Source: Gymnorhina tibicen (Eukaryota > Chordata > Aves > Passeriformes > Artamidae). From it: DNA of 64,000 nucleotides. Positions 14,501 to 27,338 of the stretch are shown piece by piece (within the stretch, counting starts at the first letter, position 1; every line of letters begins with the position of its first letter). The notes under the pieces are model-generated. The model was not told where the DNA came from. It saw nothing but the letters and a program-made list of their open reading frames with translations, and made no database searches. Where the stretch lies: contig VXAZ01018985.1 in assembly GCA_013399875.1 (NCBI GenBank), positions 558,001 to 622,000 on the forward strand, written 5' to 3'. The position numbers and the translations under genes are program-made.

Positions 14501-17500
14501 AGACAACTTGCTCTAATATCACTCTTGCAGCACTGTACTTCTTCTAGGTATCGTTTCAGTGTCATTTACATTCCCATTTAAATTTTGGATTTCTCACAGT
14601 TCAAAATGCTTTCTGTTCAGCTTCACCAAAGTAGCACTAGATGCAAGTAGTGGGATTTGCCCTAGACATTCATTTTGAGGGCACAAAGATAGAAGGCATA
14701 GAGTGGGTCTGAAGAAAAAAACCCAGTGGACACCTCAAGCCAAAATAGAGATTGCCATCTCAATTCTCCTCAAATCTCCTCTCAGGGATCACTGAAATGA
14801 ATAGGACACCTTTATGAATGAGGTTGCCAGAATTACAGCCACCACAATGCCTCAGTACAAGCTAAGGTGCAAACACTTATTACATAAAATCAATCCAGAA
14901 CAGACTATAGAAAACCATATTATTATTTCAGATCTACTATTGTTCCAGTTGCACATAGCTCTCATTCCACAACTGCAGTATCTACAATGCCTGCAAAGGA
15001 TATTCTCTAGATCTGCAGGTCAGAGAGCTGTTCAGGTGTTGTATGGTGAGTCCATCCTGAAGACGGTAAGTTTAACCCATTCCCAATGGGCAAAAATGTG
15101 GGACAATGGATCTGCCAGAAGAGGATAGGAGGAAGCTCACTGATGGGGGAGAAAAAAAGAAGAGAAGAAACCTTAGAGTGACTCAGAGTGAGAGTGCTAG
15201 TCTGGCCCCAGCAGGCATCAGTTCCTTATTCTGGTGAGGGATTTGGCCTTTGGCCCAGGTTTGTGGGGCCTTTATAAGCGCCAGAGTTCAATTAGTCAGT
15301 CTAAAAATACCTATATGAAAAGGAAATTTTTGGCATCACATTCTAATGCCCCTGCAGCAGGAACAGTGTCACCAATGACCTGGTGACCCACGTGGGGACG
15401 GACAGTCACCTGCCCTGCCAGCTCCCCAGCTCACTGTGCACTCAGTACTGCACTGCCAAAGCCCCATGGGCCTGCCAAGCAGCAGATTTTCAGAGGCTTG
15501 TAACTACTGAAATCAAGACCAGTTTTCACTGGCATGGTATAAGATATTCCGCTTCACTGGAGCTTATGTCTGACTCACTCTATGCTTTTTTGTTTTTTCG
15601 TGCCAGATTTGATTAAAAAAAAAGTGTGTGAACATTGGGAAGTTATTTTCTCATTCTTCCCATAAAACTCAGTCAACAAAAAAGAAATACTTACACGAGT
15701 AATTCTTTTGTTTTCTTGTTGGGAAGTCCAAATTCAAGGCACTTGAAAATAGAAAGATGACTGTTTTTGAGAAGTATTAATTGTTCCCCTCACGAAAACA
15801 GAAGCATGGAATGGAAGTGTGTAAGCAACCCCAGGAGTTATTGCTGCTCCAGTTACATTTCAGTAAAGGGGGACAAATTTCTGTGTGCATGTGTGTAAAA
15901 TGAAACTTCAAGTGGGTATGCATTTTCCTTTTAGATAAATTTCTCAGCTACCAGTAACACGTATTATTACCAAAGAAAAACTGATTATGGTAGAAATAAA
16001 TATCCTTTGCTAGTACGTATCTCTGTGATACACAGTGAACACACTACATACACATCCTGTTTTCCTCTTTCCAAAAAAATAAACATTCTTGAGAAAAAAA
16101 ACTCATTTTTCTCATTTGAGAAAAATGTTTCTTTATCCACAAGAACATGCATGTAGCATGCATGAGATGTTTATTGACCTTCTTGCTGAAAGACACACAA
16201 TTCTCCAAGCTGTCAGTTCATATATCAGTTCTAACATTCCTTCCAAGTACACGTATAATACATGTGCAAACTACTCATCAGCAAGGCTGTTTTAGAAATA
16301 AGCTTAGATAGTGTGCCAATGCCCAGAGCTATGTCTCCAGCCCATTTGGATATGAATGAAAGGGATGAGAAACAAAATGTTTGGTTAACATTAAACTACT
16401 GAAAAAAAAGACTGAAAAAAAAAGAAAGCATTTTTACTAGTGGAGGTAAAAATCTACTGTTTTGTCACCTAAAATTAACATCTCAGTTGCCATCAGCAAC
16501 CCATTTACTTGTATTACATTTATCCAATTTGATTCAGGAAAAATTAAAGGTTTTTTTTAAAGTTAAAAAATACTTATTCTTTATGTCATCTAATTATATC
16601 ATTGTACTTTTTCACTTGGAAATTATATTTTGATATAGGATAGAGATAATTATGTAATGGGTGTCTAACCGTGCTCTGGATGTATAAATGCCTTCATGTT
16701 CAGCAGATATCTACCTGGTACAGTCTGTAGAGCCTGTGCTGCTGTTTAGCTGGCCAGTGAATAAGGGTCTGCTTTAGGGTGAGATGGAACACCAGGCTCC
16801 ACTGGCTGGGTTGACTTGAGGCTCATTTCATCTACCTAAAACAGGCATCCAGTGCCACCACAGGTGCCTTGGGTATCTACCTGGCCCCCAGCTGCCTCCA
16901 GCAGTCCACAGAACTTCAGCAATTTCTCTGAAATCTTCCAAAATTTTTATTCAGTCTTGTAAAAATTGAGTTAAAAAAAACCAAAATTATCTACTCAATG
17001 TCCTAGGGAAAATTTCCTTCAAGAGTATCTAAGTGCTCCAACCATACAAAGCAGCATAAAGTCACAATCCAACAATCTTCGCAAAACTTTACCATAAATT
17101 CGGAATGCATTTTAAATACATTTCAATGATCCATTTTCACTTACTGAAAATTGCCGAGCTTTTCCTCAAAACTATTACAAAGTAAGTATTTAACTTTTTA
17201 AGCTACTTCCTGTATCATCCCTTCGCCTGCCATAATATGAACACACTTTTTGTTTTCTACCTTGATATCCAGTATTATAGCAAGGGATGCTTTTGAAACA
17301 CTCCAAAAGCCACACAGTTCAGCTTACAATCAAATCCATTTAAACCTGCCATTGATTTTAATAGGCACCAAACAGCTTTCAGCCTGTTTTGTAGTCCTGA
17401 GATGTGTCTGATCAGTCGTCCTCACTTTCACCATCAGAGAGTTTACAGGCAGTTGCAGATGGCTAACTACACAGAAACATGCTCCTTATCAAGGCAGAGT

Positions 17501-17739
17501 TTCTTCCTACATAAGAGTTAAGCAAAAGATTAAATCAAAAGATTTTGTTAAAAGATATGGCTGAATAGGCCAGGTGCTAAACTGGAAGACAACACGGCTT
17601 GGAAAGACATTTCCATTTCTTGGCTGGAGAACAAATAACAATACAAAATAAATACTTTTGGAAATAAGTTGCGTAATTGCAAGTGGTTTTTCTCTTTGTT
17701 TTGGTTTCTTTAGGAAACAGAAGTTTTGTCAAATGAACA

Positions 17740-18690
17740 TCTAGATAATTCAGAGCACAGCTCCAAGAAGGAAGCATGGCCTCGCTGGAGGGAGAAGGCA
17801 ATGCTGGCTTCTCTAGTACTCAGGACACAGGAGGCAGAGTGGAGGGGCTCACGAGCCCCATGAGGTCCATGGGTGGACCATGAGCTGGGGGCTCGTGTCT
17901 TTGGAGAGAGGAGTGAGTGCATAGGCCTTGATCCTGTGTAGCTGCCTGGAGCCAGAGCAGTGGATGCCACCAGGCCTCCAGCCACCCCCATGCAGCAGGA
18001 CCCAGGGCTTGTCCCTCTCCCACCCGTGTGTGCCAGCCCACAGCAATGCCGGCAGTGAGCCAGGGACCCACGCAGTGCCAGGCCCAGGGAGCACTCCCAC
18101 TGCAGACCACCTGTCAGCTGTGTCCAGAGACACCTTGGGCACCCACTGGCACAGAGAAGCCACCGCTGTCTGGAAATCAGCTAAAACGCAGAGTGTTTGC
18201 TGGGGCTGCTGGAGCAAGAGGGAGGTTTCCAGAGTTCCCATGGCTGTTCAGTGGAGCTTGTGCAATGGCAGCTATGGCTCCAGGCTCTGGAGACCACCCA
18301 GCAGTGGGTGAGGGGCTCTTGACCCTCCTGCTGTTGCCTATTTCTAGGCCAGCATGCAATCAAGAGAAAACAGGAGCCTGGAAAAACCCAAGCAGGAATT
18401 TTGGATGGTCTGTCTCCATGCAGTCCCTCTGTGCTGGCACTGGCCCAGGCCCAGCTGCTTTCCCATGGGCTCCTCGAGGGCCGAGGTCCAGCATCCATAT
18501 CCAGCATCCAACAGCTACACTAAGCCCTGCTGGTCTCTGCTCTGGGTGCAGCTGTCTCCATCCACAGGGCTGGTGATTCCCCATGCCCAGGCACAGCCAT
18601 GTCCCCAAGTGCCAGCTTGCAGGAATAGTCAGTTCCCTATTCAGCACTCATGTAGGCTTCGTGCCTTCCCCTTCCCAGCCAGGAAATGAC
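17740..18690. other. Isolated GC-rich, CpG-poor patch, function unknown
   Basis: The composition is clearly richer in G and C than the several kilobases on either side, yet CpG is sparse, unlike the two promoter islands. Open frames of 60 to 182 codons occur on both strands, as expected from composition alone; none has a recognisable domain. It could be a decayed repeat, a non-coding exon or an old methylated island. Confidence 0.5.
17850..17897. repeat. Nested inverted repeat, hairpin-forming
   Basis: The outer arms CACGAGCCCC (17850-17859) and GGGGCTCGTG (17888-17897) are perfect complements. The inner arms GGTCCA (17864-17869) and TGGACC (17874-17879) are also perfect, around a TGGG loop. 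Confidence 0.85.
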
Positions 18691-19721
18691 TGCATGGCAT
18701 TGCAGCGAGGAGGGACATGGTAGAAATGGTGTCTCCTGTTTAGCAGGTTTTCCACAGATTTCCACAGAAAACTACATGTTTCTGTCATGCATGGACTTCA
18801 GTATGTGTCCCACAGGTCAAACTGCTTCACAGCAATCTCTCAGGAAAGAGCTTGTTCCCACAAAGGGTCTCCATAGCATCTCCTAAATGTGGCACATTGG
18901 CAATAAAGAACCTGCTCTCTTCTTGCTTCCTTGGATGGCATGGCTACACACACATAGCTAGGCACTCATCAATTTAGTTATGGATATTTAAGTAGAATTT
19001 ACTTTGAAAAACAAGGTTAAAACATCTGAATAAAAGAAAAAAATGTTTTTCCACTTGTATGGCCAGGAGAAAAAGGAGCTAAACTCGAATAGCCTTTTTC
19101 AAGGATGACTCTCTTCTCTGTTTGAATGAGTTCAATAAAAGTGCATCTCCAGAGAGACAAAATGTTCCTTCCCAGACAGTAATTGCTTTTTATTTTTTTT
19201 AATAAAGACTGAGATTCTGGCATTACCATAAATTCTGACCAAAAGAAAAAGAAAGAAAACAACTGAATAAGCTCAGGTGGCTTTACTTTCATTGTAATCG
19301 CAGGAAATACTTCACAGCCTTGTTAGTAGAAAGCAAGTGGAAAATTAATGCTATTTATATTTCTCGGAGACAGAGATCTGGTTGAAATTGCAGCCTCATT
19401 CACGTTTTACCTGCCTGTGTTATAAAACGCAACATTAATGAAAAAATCTGAAGGATTGATTTCTGAGGCTTAGAAGTATTTTTGTGAAGGAGGTAAACCT
19501 CATTTTCATATCATCAAATTCCTCATTTTCTAACTTTCACAGATCAATTAAAAATGAAGTGTTGCTTGAATTCAAAATATCTAATTAATTTTACACAGAG
19601 GAATGAGTGTCACGGGAAAACAGATTGAGTGTTACAATTTTTTCTAATAAGAAATGAGAAATACCTATTCCTGGACATAGCCCTTTCAAAAAGTAAAAAA
19701 AGTAACAAAGAATATTTCATG

Positions 19722-21125
19722 GATAAGATGAGCACTGTTATCCCCATCTTCAAAAAGGGCAAGAAGGAGGACCTGAGAAAACACTGACCAGTCAGCCTCA
19801 GCGCCATCCCTGGCAAGGAGATGGAACAGGGTATTCTAGAGGTCATCAACAAGCATAGAGATGAAAAGGTCAACAGGAGTAGTTCGTGTTAGCAGTTAGG
19901 ATTCACCAAGGGGAAATCATGCTTTACCAATCTGATGGCCTTCTATTATCATAAGGCAGGATGGATTGACAAGGAGGGAGCAGTGGATGTTGTCTCCTTC
20001 AACTTCGGCAAGGCTTTTGACACTGTCTCCCATAACAACCTCCTAGGTAAGCTCAGGAAGTGTGGGTCAGATGAATGGACGGTGAGGTAAATCAAGAACT
20101 GGCTGAATGGCAGAGCTCCGAGGGTCATGATCAGCAAAGCAGAATCAACTTGGAGGTCTCTAGTCAGTGGTGTTCCTCAGGGATCAATAGTGGGTCCAAC
20201 CTTATTCAACTTGTTTATCAATGACCTGGACAAAGGCATGGAATGTACCCTCAGCAGGTTTGCTGATGGTATGAAACTGGGGGAGTGGCTGATCCACCTG
20301 AAGGCTGTGCTGACATTCAGCAGGACCTTGACAGGCTGGAGAGCTGGGCAGAAGGAAACTCAATGTGGTTCAACAAGGGCAGGTGTTTGGTACTGCACCA
20401 TGAGAGGAATAACCCCAAGTACCAGCACAGGCTGGGGGCTGACCTACTAGAGAGCAGCTCTGTGGAGAAGGACCTGAGGGTCTTGGATGACAAGGTGACC
20501 ATGAGCTGGCAGTGTGTCCTTGTGGCCAGAAGGGCCAGTGGTATCCTGGGGTGCCTCAGGAAGAGTGTGGCCAGCAGGTCAAGGGAGGTGATCCTTCCCC
20601 TCTGCTCAGCCCTAGTGAGGCCACATCTGGAATTCTGTGGCCACTTCTGGGCTCTTCAGTACGAGGAAGACAAGGAGCTACTGGAGAGGGACTGGCAGAG
20701 GCCACAAGGGTGATGAGGGGTCTGGAGCTTCTCTCTTATGAGGAGAGACTGTGGGAGCTGGGCCTGTTTAGTCTGGAGAAGACTGAGAGGAATCTCATCA
20801 ATATATATAAATACCTCAAAGGTAGGTGCCAAGAGGATGGTGCCAGATTTTTCAGTGATGTCCAGCGACAGGAAGAGGAGCAATGGCTATAAATTAAAAC
20901 AAAAGAAATTTCACCTCCTTTCATGTGGAAGAACTTTATATTGAGGGTGGCAGAGCACTGGAACAGGCTGCCCAGGGAGGTCATGGAGTCTCCCTCTCTG
21001 GAGATATTCGAAACCCACCTGGATGAGTTCCTGTGTCAACTGCTCCAGGTGACCCTGCCTTGGCAGGAGTTTTGGACTGGATCTCCAGAGGTCCCTTCAA
21101 ACCCTAACAATTCTGTAATTCTGTG
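19722..21125 (+). repeat. CR1 LINE fragment with decayed reverse transcriptase
   Basis: The copy begins within the reverse transcriptase (VIPIFKKGKKEDL) and continues through SGVPQGSIVGPTLFNLFINDL and the catalytic box to the CR1 C-terminal region, ending at the ATTCTGTG-type tail. The catalytic box reads FADG rather than FADD, so a metal-binding Asp is replaced. Several stops and frameshifts split the frame into overlapping open stretches between 20127 and 21126. It is 5'-truncated, as most CR1 copies are. Confidence 0.93.
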
Positions 21126-24100
21126 AAATTACTGCTAGTCTTACAGCCTTGGTTTAGTGGTACAAATCAGGCACAGGCCAGTTGTAGGGAAAGGTTATAG
21201 ATATATGATAGCAGCTCTTCTTTTGTCCCTAAGATGACATTCTTAGTTTTGACTCCTTTTTATATTAGGAATGAGACAACAAAAAATCATCACTACATTT
21301 GGTACTGATTGAGAAAATTGGCAATAATCTGAAGGCTTCAAGTATGGAGAGCAAATTTGAGAAGTTTCCTTTGCAGCTCACAGCCAAACAGCAGTGGCTG
21401 GGAAGGCAGCACAGACAGTTTTACTCGCTCTCTGTAGACAGAGGATCCATTGCTGGGGCTGTATCATTTTTCCATGCCACCTTTAAGAAAAATTTTGTCT
21501 TTGTTATGGAAGGCAATGTGTTAAGGAACATGCCACTTTCCGACTGGAAGAAATCTCTCCTGCCCAATTTTTGCGGAATTTGTGAAGGAAGATGAAAGTT
21601 ATTAGGAACAAGAGAAGCATTCAGGAAGGCAAAAACTGGAGTTTGAAAAAACCTACTGAAAGTTTTACATGTGACACACCTACATTATAAATGACATTTT
21701 TCCTTCACAGAGGAACACACAATTCAGTAATTCAGCCCCCTCCACCATAAGGCATTAGAAGCCAGCACTGCTTGTCCATTCATCCAAAAGTGCACATTCT
21801 CAGAAACTGGGAACTGCGTAGTTCCTAGTGGGCTGTCTGGATGATAATAGTAAGCTGTTTCCTTCTGAGCCCACTTAATGGCAATTAGCACAGCTTCGGG
21901 AATGGTGATAATCATTTATTTATACTGTTGTCCAGTGGAAAAAGAGCCTTTAGCAGTATTTACCAGAGAGCAATAGCTGCAATAAGCAGGTTACCTGGGG
22001 ACAGCTGCACCTCTTGCGCAGACCCTGACTACAAAATGCCATTGAGTTTTATTTTGCCTAGAAGAACACTGGACAAATTATACTTGACAATCCCTAGAGG
22101 CATATCAATTTCACAATAATTATCGCTAACTACCAAACCCCCACTCCTCTTTGGGTAAAATGTCCTCTGGAGGAAATAGTGAGAAGCTCTTGCTTCTGGG
22201 TTTGGCCTTTGCCTAGCCAATGCGACTGAAGATGTTCTTATACAGCATTCTACCTGCTGCCCAGCGTAACAAAAAACCAGTCTGAGTGTATTCAAATGGA
22301 GCCACCACCTTGGACTTTTCAAGACCCAGCTGAAACAAAGCTATGGCTGACTTTACACCGGTAATGGGGTACCACTTGACAGTGGTAGTCCTACTTCAAG
22401 CAGCAGGGCTGACTAAACGACCTCCAGATGGGCATCCACTGCTTGTACGAAGCTCTGAGATCAGTATAAAAGCCTTAGATATTTAGAACATGATAGTTTT
22501 GAATTGCAATCGTTTTGCAGCTGAACCAAGAACCTTGTATTGAACAAAGTTGGTGCTATTCCAACAGTGTGTTCAGGGCTTCTGATCATATACACAGTTG
22601 CACATCTTACTTTTGTAGCTTGCCTATGCATTCCGTGGATTGCAGAGGTCTTTTGATTTCAAAATAGGAAAATGAAACATCAACAACTTAATATGGTTCC
22701 TCCCATGCAAGAAGGATGTAATTAACTTTAGTCATTGGCCTGACCTGAAAACAGGGGGCCATGGCATCACAGGAGCTTCTGGCAGTGGGTAGAGACTGGA
22801 GGAGGAACTTCCATTACCTTGCAAACAGCACAGAAGAGAGCAAAATAAGCTCTAAATGGAGGCTAAGTAGCCTCCTTTATTCCATTGGGTGAAAATGCTT
22901 TGAAGTCTGTAAGAATTGTAATACCCCCATTATGTTTTGATTATTGAGGTGTCATTTCCTCTGAAGCGCTAACAATGGCATCAGCCTGATCAGGACTGAA
23001 AAGGAAAAATGGTAAAGTCAAGGTGTTTTTCATGTTGGGCACTTTCAGGGTAATTTTGGTTTAAGCCTTGTTCCCTGAGGGTGTTGTGTCAGCAGTACCT
23101 GGAGGCAGTACTGAGCAACAGAAACTTCCAGGAAAGCTGAAGGGAAAATAGGAAATATAAAAATTTCCTTGCTTTTCAGATCTGAATCTGAGGACAAAAA
23201 AGCAGACCAAGTCTGTTTCTGTGAGTGCCACATTAATATTTCAGTGACTATAGAGGCAAAGAGTATCATTTAAGGTGGGGCTAAAGAAGGCGGGGGGGAA
23301 TGTTGCACATTTTTAAATAAAACTACTGGGAGGAAGTGATTAACATGTTTTTTTAAACACATTACCTAGTTGCTCTCCTTCTTACAGCCTTTTCCCTCAA
23401 CTCCTTTTATGACCCCATTTTTTTAGTGTTGAGCATTCCAATAAATGCCTGTAAGGTGGAGAATTATTGTCATTATATCTCTCAGATAAGAAAGAAATGC
23501 ACAGAGGATAAAAGCACGTTAAAAGACACATAAGCACATGGCTTTGAATGTCTTTGTGAAAGTAATTCTATTTGCTGAAAGCAATACAGAAGATTACTGT
23601 CAGTGTCTTCCAGTCTTGCTCACTAATGACTTTGCAGCATTCTTCTCTTCTATTTATTGCTCAGCAAAAGGACATAATTAGGTGACCCTCAATAGTTAAA
23701 AGCACTTGCTCATTTGTCTGTATGCTGAGTTGTTCTATTTATAGCCATTTTTGTGCAAGTTACTTGCAATAGGAAATATGCTAGCAATGCACTGAGAAAT
23801 CAAAATCTAACCTTGACTTGGCTCTTATTCATTGCGTGAGTCTGCTCTAAAAGCCAGTGGGAAATCTGTGTACAAACTGTACACTGTATCATTCCCCAAG
23901 GCAAAAGCCAAGAGTGCTCCAGATCGTAACTCTGCAGAATTTAGGGCACAGACTAAATATTTCTCAGATTGCACAGAATTTAAGTGACCTATCATTTATA
24001 TTCTCTTTATACGAGTTTACATCACCCATTTCCAGCAGACTCAAGCATTTGCCTGTGTGACATTTCCCTGACTGGCCTCTGTCAATAAAACATCTTTTAG

Positions 24101-27100
24101 TTTTCCACCTACAATATAATTTAATTTTCATTCTTGATTGCAAATATTGATTTACTTTTTTTCAAATCAAATCTTTAAAAAAAATCTCACTTAACAACTG
24201 TCTTTAGAGGAAATATTTCATTTTAAAGCTAATAAAATGTAGTCCATTAAGTTAATCTATATACTCATCAATCAGCCATTCTTTGAGTCTTTTTTAGCTA
24301 TGTTTCCATGCACTCTTTGTACGTTTCCATGTACCCATGTGCCATTTTTTCTGTGCTATTTTTTTTATTTCAGTCTCACTCATATTCCAAAACAGATTTC
24401 ACTTCTTACATTTTCCCCACCCACCAAAGCAAGAGCAACCACACCTGTGCCATGTCAAGTTCTCATAAGAACAGACATGCTTCCAAAAACTGTTACTGGA
24501 GGTGCCAGCTGAACCTAAATTTGACCCTGCTGTCTTATCAACATCTGATAAAACCCTGTGTGTTAAACCTTGTCTGGATCCTGCATTCCCTTCACAGTCT
24601 GCCTCTGATATATGTGCATAATAAGCCTCGCGTGATGTTTCAGCACAAGAGACAACACAGCCTCCCTAATCACTTAGCCCTGAAAAGACTCTGGGAAGTC
24701 ACCGTTCAATCCCCTACTCAAAACAGCAGCAGCTCTGTCTTCAGACCAGGCAGCTGAGGGCCATGCCCCATCTTGACATCAAAATCTCCTGGCTCAGAGA
24801 TCCTAGAGTTCTCTGAGCAATTTCTTACACTGCATGGCTGTTCTCAGAGGGGAAACATTTTTCTTTTCATCCAGTCAGACGCTGCCGTACTTCAGATTAT
24901 GATAATTGCATTTCATTATCCCACCATGCAAGTTAGTCCTGAAATTGACTCCCTTTCTAGGTAATCGCCTCAAAAATATTGTAAGGGTACACTTAGGTGC
25001 TCCCTAGCCCTTCTCTTCTCCAGTCTAAACATGATTCAGTGGGTTATAGAGTGCACTAGCTGTGGGATTCAACTAATTTTTAAAAGTCATATCTCTTTCT
25101 TCCTCCATTGGTGAGGTCATGCTAGACAAGAACCAATCTGTGATACCCAAGTTTTAGAGGATGTTATCGGAGGAACATCCTCTTACAAAATAGGTGTGCA
25201 AGGGAGGTAGGATGAACTTGTCTCTGCAAATGTCGGAGATTTCCTGCTGGTAAGACAAAGAGATTAATTACTCAGCTAAACGCAGAAGACTATCCAAATG
25301 GCAAACTTCACGTGTGATGAATCTTGCCAGTAGGCACACGGACTCTTTCCTCTAGTCTTGGACTGCTGTGTTTGTGTGGCACTGGCCAAGAAATGGCACC
25401 TCTTCATTCTTTGTTTCCTCTCTCTTAGAAGAAGAGAGTGATGACTGATTTCAGCATTTGGCCAAGTGGTTTGATTTTCCCATACAAAAAGTTCCATTTG
25501 AATGGAAAGGGCACTGGTCCAGCATAAAGCCACAGGAGAATGAATTACTGGGCAGAAATCATAATCCTTTTAAGTGGCACACCCCAGTGGTAGCAAAATG
25601 TAACATTCTTCTTTTTTTCAATTATTGTTCTGGCAAATAGAGGAAACATCCCTAAAAAGGCCAGACCCCGTAAGTGGAGATAGACAGATTTCTGCCCGGG
25701 AAACGCCTGTTCTTCACAGAGGGCTAGGCAACAAAAGTCTTTCCTTGTTACAAAGCTACCTTAAAACATATATAAAACCAGCAGAAAGCTGGCACCTCCC
25801 TAACCTTATCTTTGCCATGGCACCTATTATGGTTCAGGACACACCTTCATTTAAATACAGGTAAAGTTCAAAAATCTTTCTGAATCGATCTGATTACTTA
25901 TTTAGGTGTTGTAAGAAAATGATTCAACACTGTAATTACCTCCTGCCATAATTGATTGTGTTTGTTTACGTGGTAGGTTATTAAAGTATTATCTGGAACT
26001 GAACTCTACCTTTAAGCACAGTTTAGATTATTGCAGCAATATACCAAACATAATGTCATAAAGGTGCAGCAGGTGGCCACTTAATAACAGTTAGAAACAT
26101 TCAGCATTCATTCTAAATAGTGCATTTAGAACCAAATTAGCTGTCCTGAATGAATGATTAATTTGACTGATAGGGAACTGTACGGCATGACTAGTAAGCA
26201 TTATGTTGCTTTAGTAGAAATAACTCACAGCTACGTGATGATGTCAATCTTTATCTTTGAAATACTATTTTAGAAAAGGAGTGAATAGTCTTTGCTTCTC
26301 TCGGGGTGACGCATTCTATTCCAGGAGCTGTGAAGTACTTTTCTGTGCCTAAATTCACCATCTGGTACGGCCCAAAGCCATTGTGATTTCATCTTGCCAG
26401 CTTAAAACGACAGTATAAGAGGCCACTCCAGATTTATAATACTGTCTGTCTGTCTGTTTGGATGCCATGCAGTAATACTACATTTGACCAAGCTCCTAAC
26501 TGCAAGTAATATTTTAAATTATTGTGTATAAAACAGTTCTAAATTTGAGGAAAATATTTTTAAAAATATGGAAAAAGGAGGAAAGATGCATTTCTGAATA
26601 TGCTCAGAACAGATCCATGGAAGCATTAAAACCTTTCCTCAAGCCTGTTTCCCACACATCTCTCTTTACGCTGTCTAACCAGTTAAAAATGCTAGAATGA
26701 ATTAGTCCGGTGATGTGGCAGATAATAGGATACAGAGCCAGTGGCATGCAGTTTACAGAGAATTTTTGAAATGGTTGGAAAGGGTCTTACAGACATTGGA
26801 GAGGTAAGAAACACAGGGAATCCAGTCCCTACTGCAGTGCCTTCAGAATCCTGCTGCAAGACATAAGGTGATCTTGCAGTTTATAATGCCAGCAGTAGGA
26901 CTGTCATTAGACTAATATTCATATATACTCCTTGTGCCAAGTAGTTCTCATCACCTGTGCTCATCTCCTTCCACTCCTGTGCCTTGCTGCAGCTGCAGAC
27001 CTAACTGATGTAAGCAGGTGTCACCAGGAAGCTGCAAATGTCTGTGGCTTCCACAGGACTCAGCTGAATTGAGGCCTTAGATGGAAAGATTTGGATTTCC

Positions 27101-27293
27101 TTCCGTTTACATAGGAAGTATTCTCCTGAGCTGCTTGTTCAGTGCACAGTATAATGGTGTACTGAGCCATGCCTTCAGAAGCAGCAAAAGGACAGGTAGC
27201 GCATGTGTAGCTGGATGTGCTGCATGCTGGGGGAGTGCTGGAGGCTTGTTTTTAGGTAGAAAAGTACACTCTGAAATGGAAATACCTGCCTAT

Positions 27294-27338
27294 AATTTAA
27301 ATAAATTAAATAAATAAATAAATTAAACTAAATTAAAT
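27294..27338. repeat. (AAAT)n-type simple repeat
   Basis: The run consists of AAAT and AAATT units with a few interruptions. Confidence 0.85.

Larger units (their letters stand above)
10820..19721. other. Non-coding stretch between two CR1 copies
   Basis: I see no gene. Moderately GC-rich pockets occur near 11.4-11.6, 13.3-13.6 and 15.35-15.48 kb, and the strongest patch is at 17.74-18.69 kb. A TATA-like TTTATAAGCG lies near 15272 without a recognisable downstream gene. Confidence 0.55.

Noticed and set aside
15265..15616. TATA-like box followed by a GC-rich pocket and a 77-codon frame
   Set aside because: No Kozak-supported or family-like product and no splice or poly(A) context; it could be part of an old LTR, but no terminal repeats were found.
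18028..18576. 182-codon frame and overlapping frames in the GC-rich patch
   Set aside because: Comparable open frames occur on both strands, none looks like a known family, and composition explains them.
20127..21126. Several overlapping frames that could be mistaken for genes
   Set aside because: They are fragments of one CR1 reverse transcriptase broken by stops and frameshifts.
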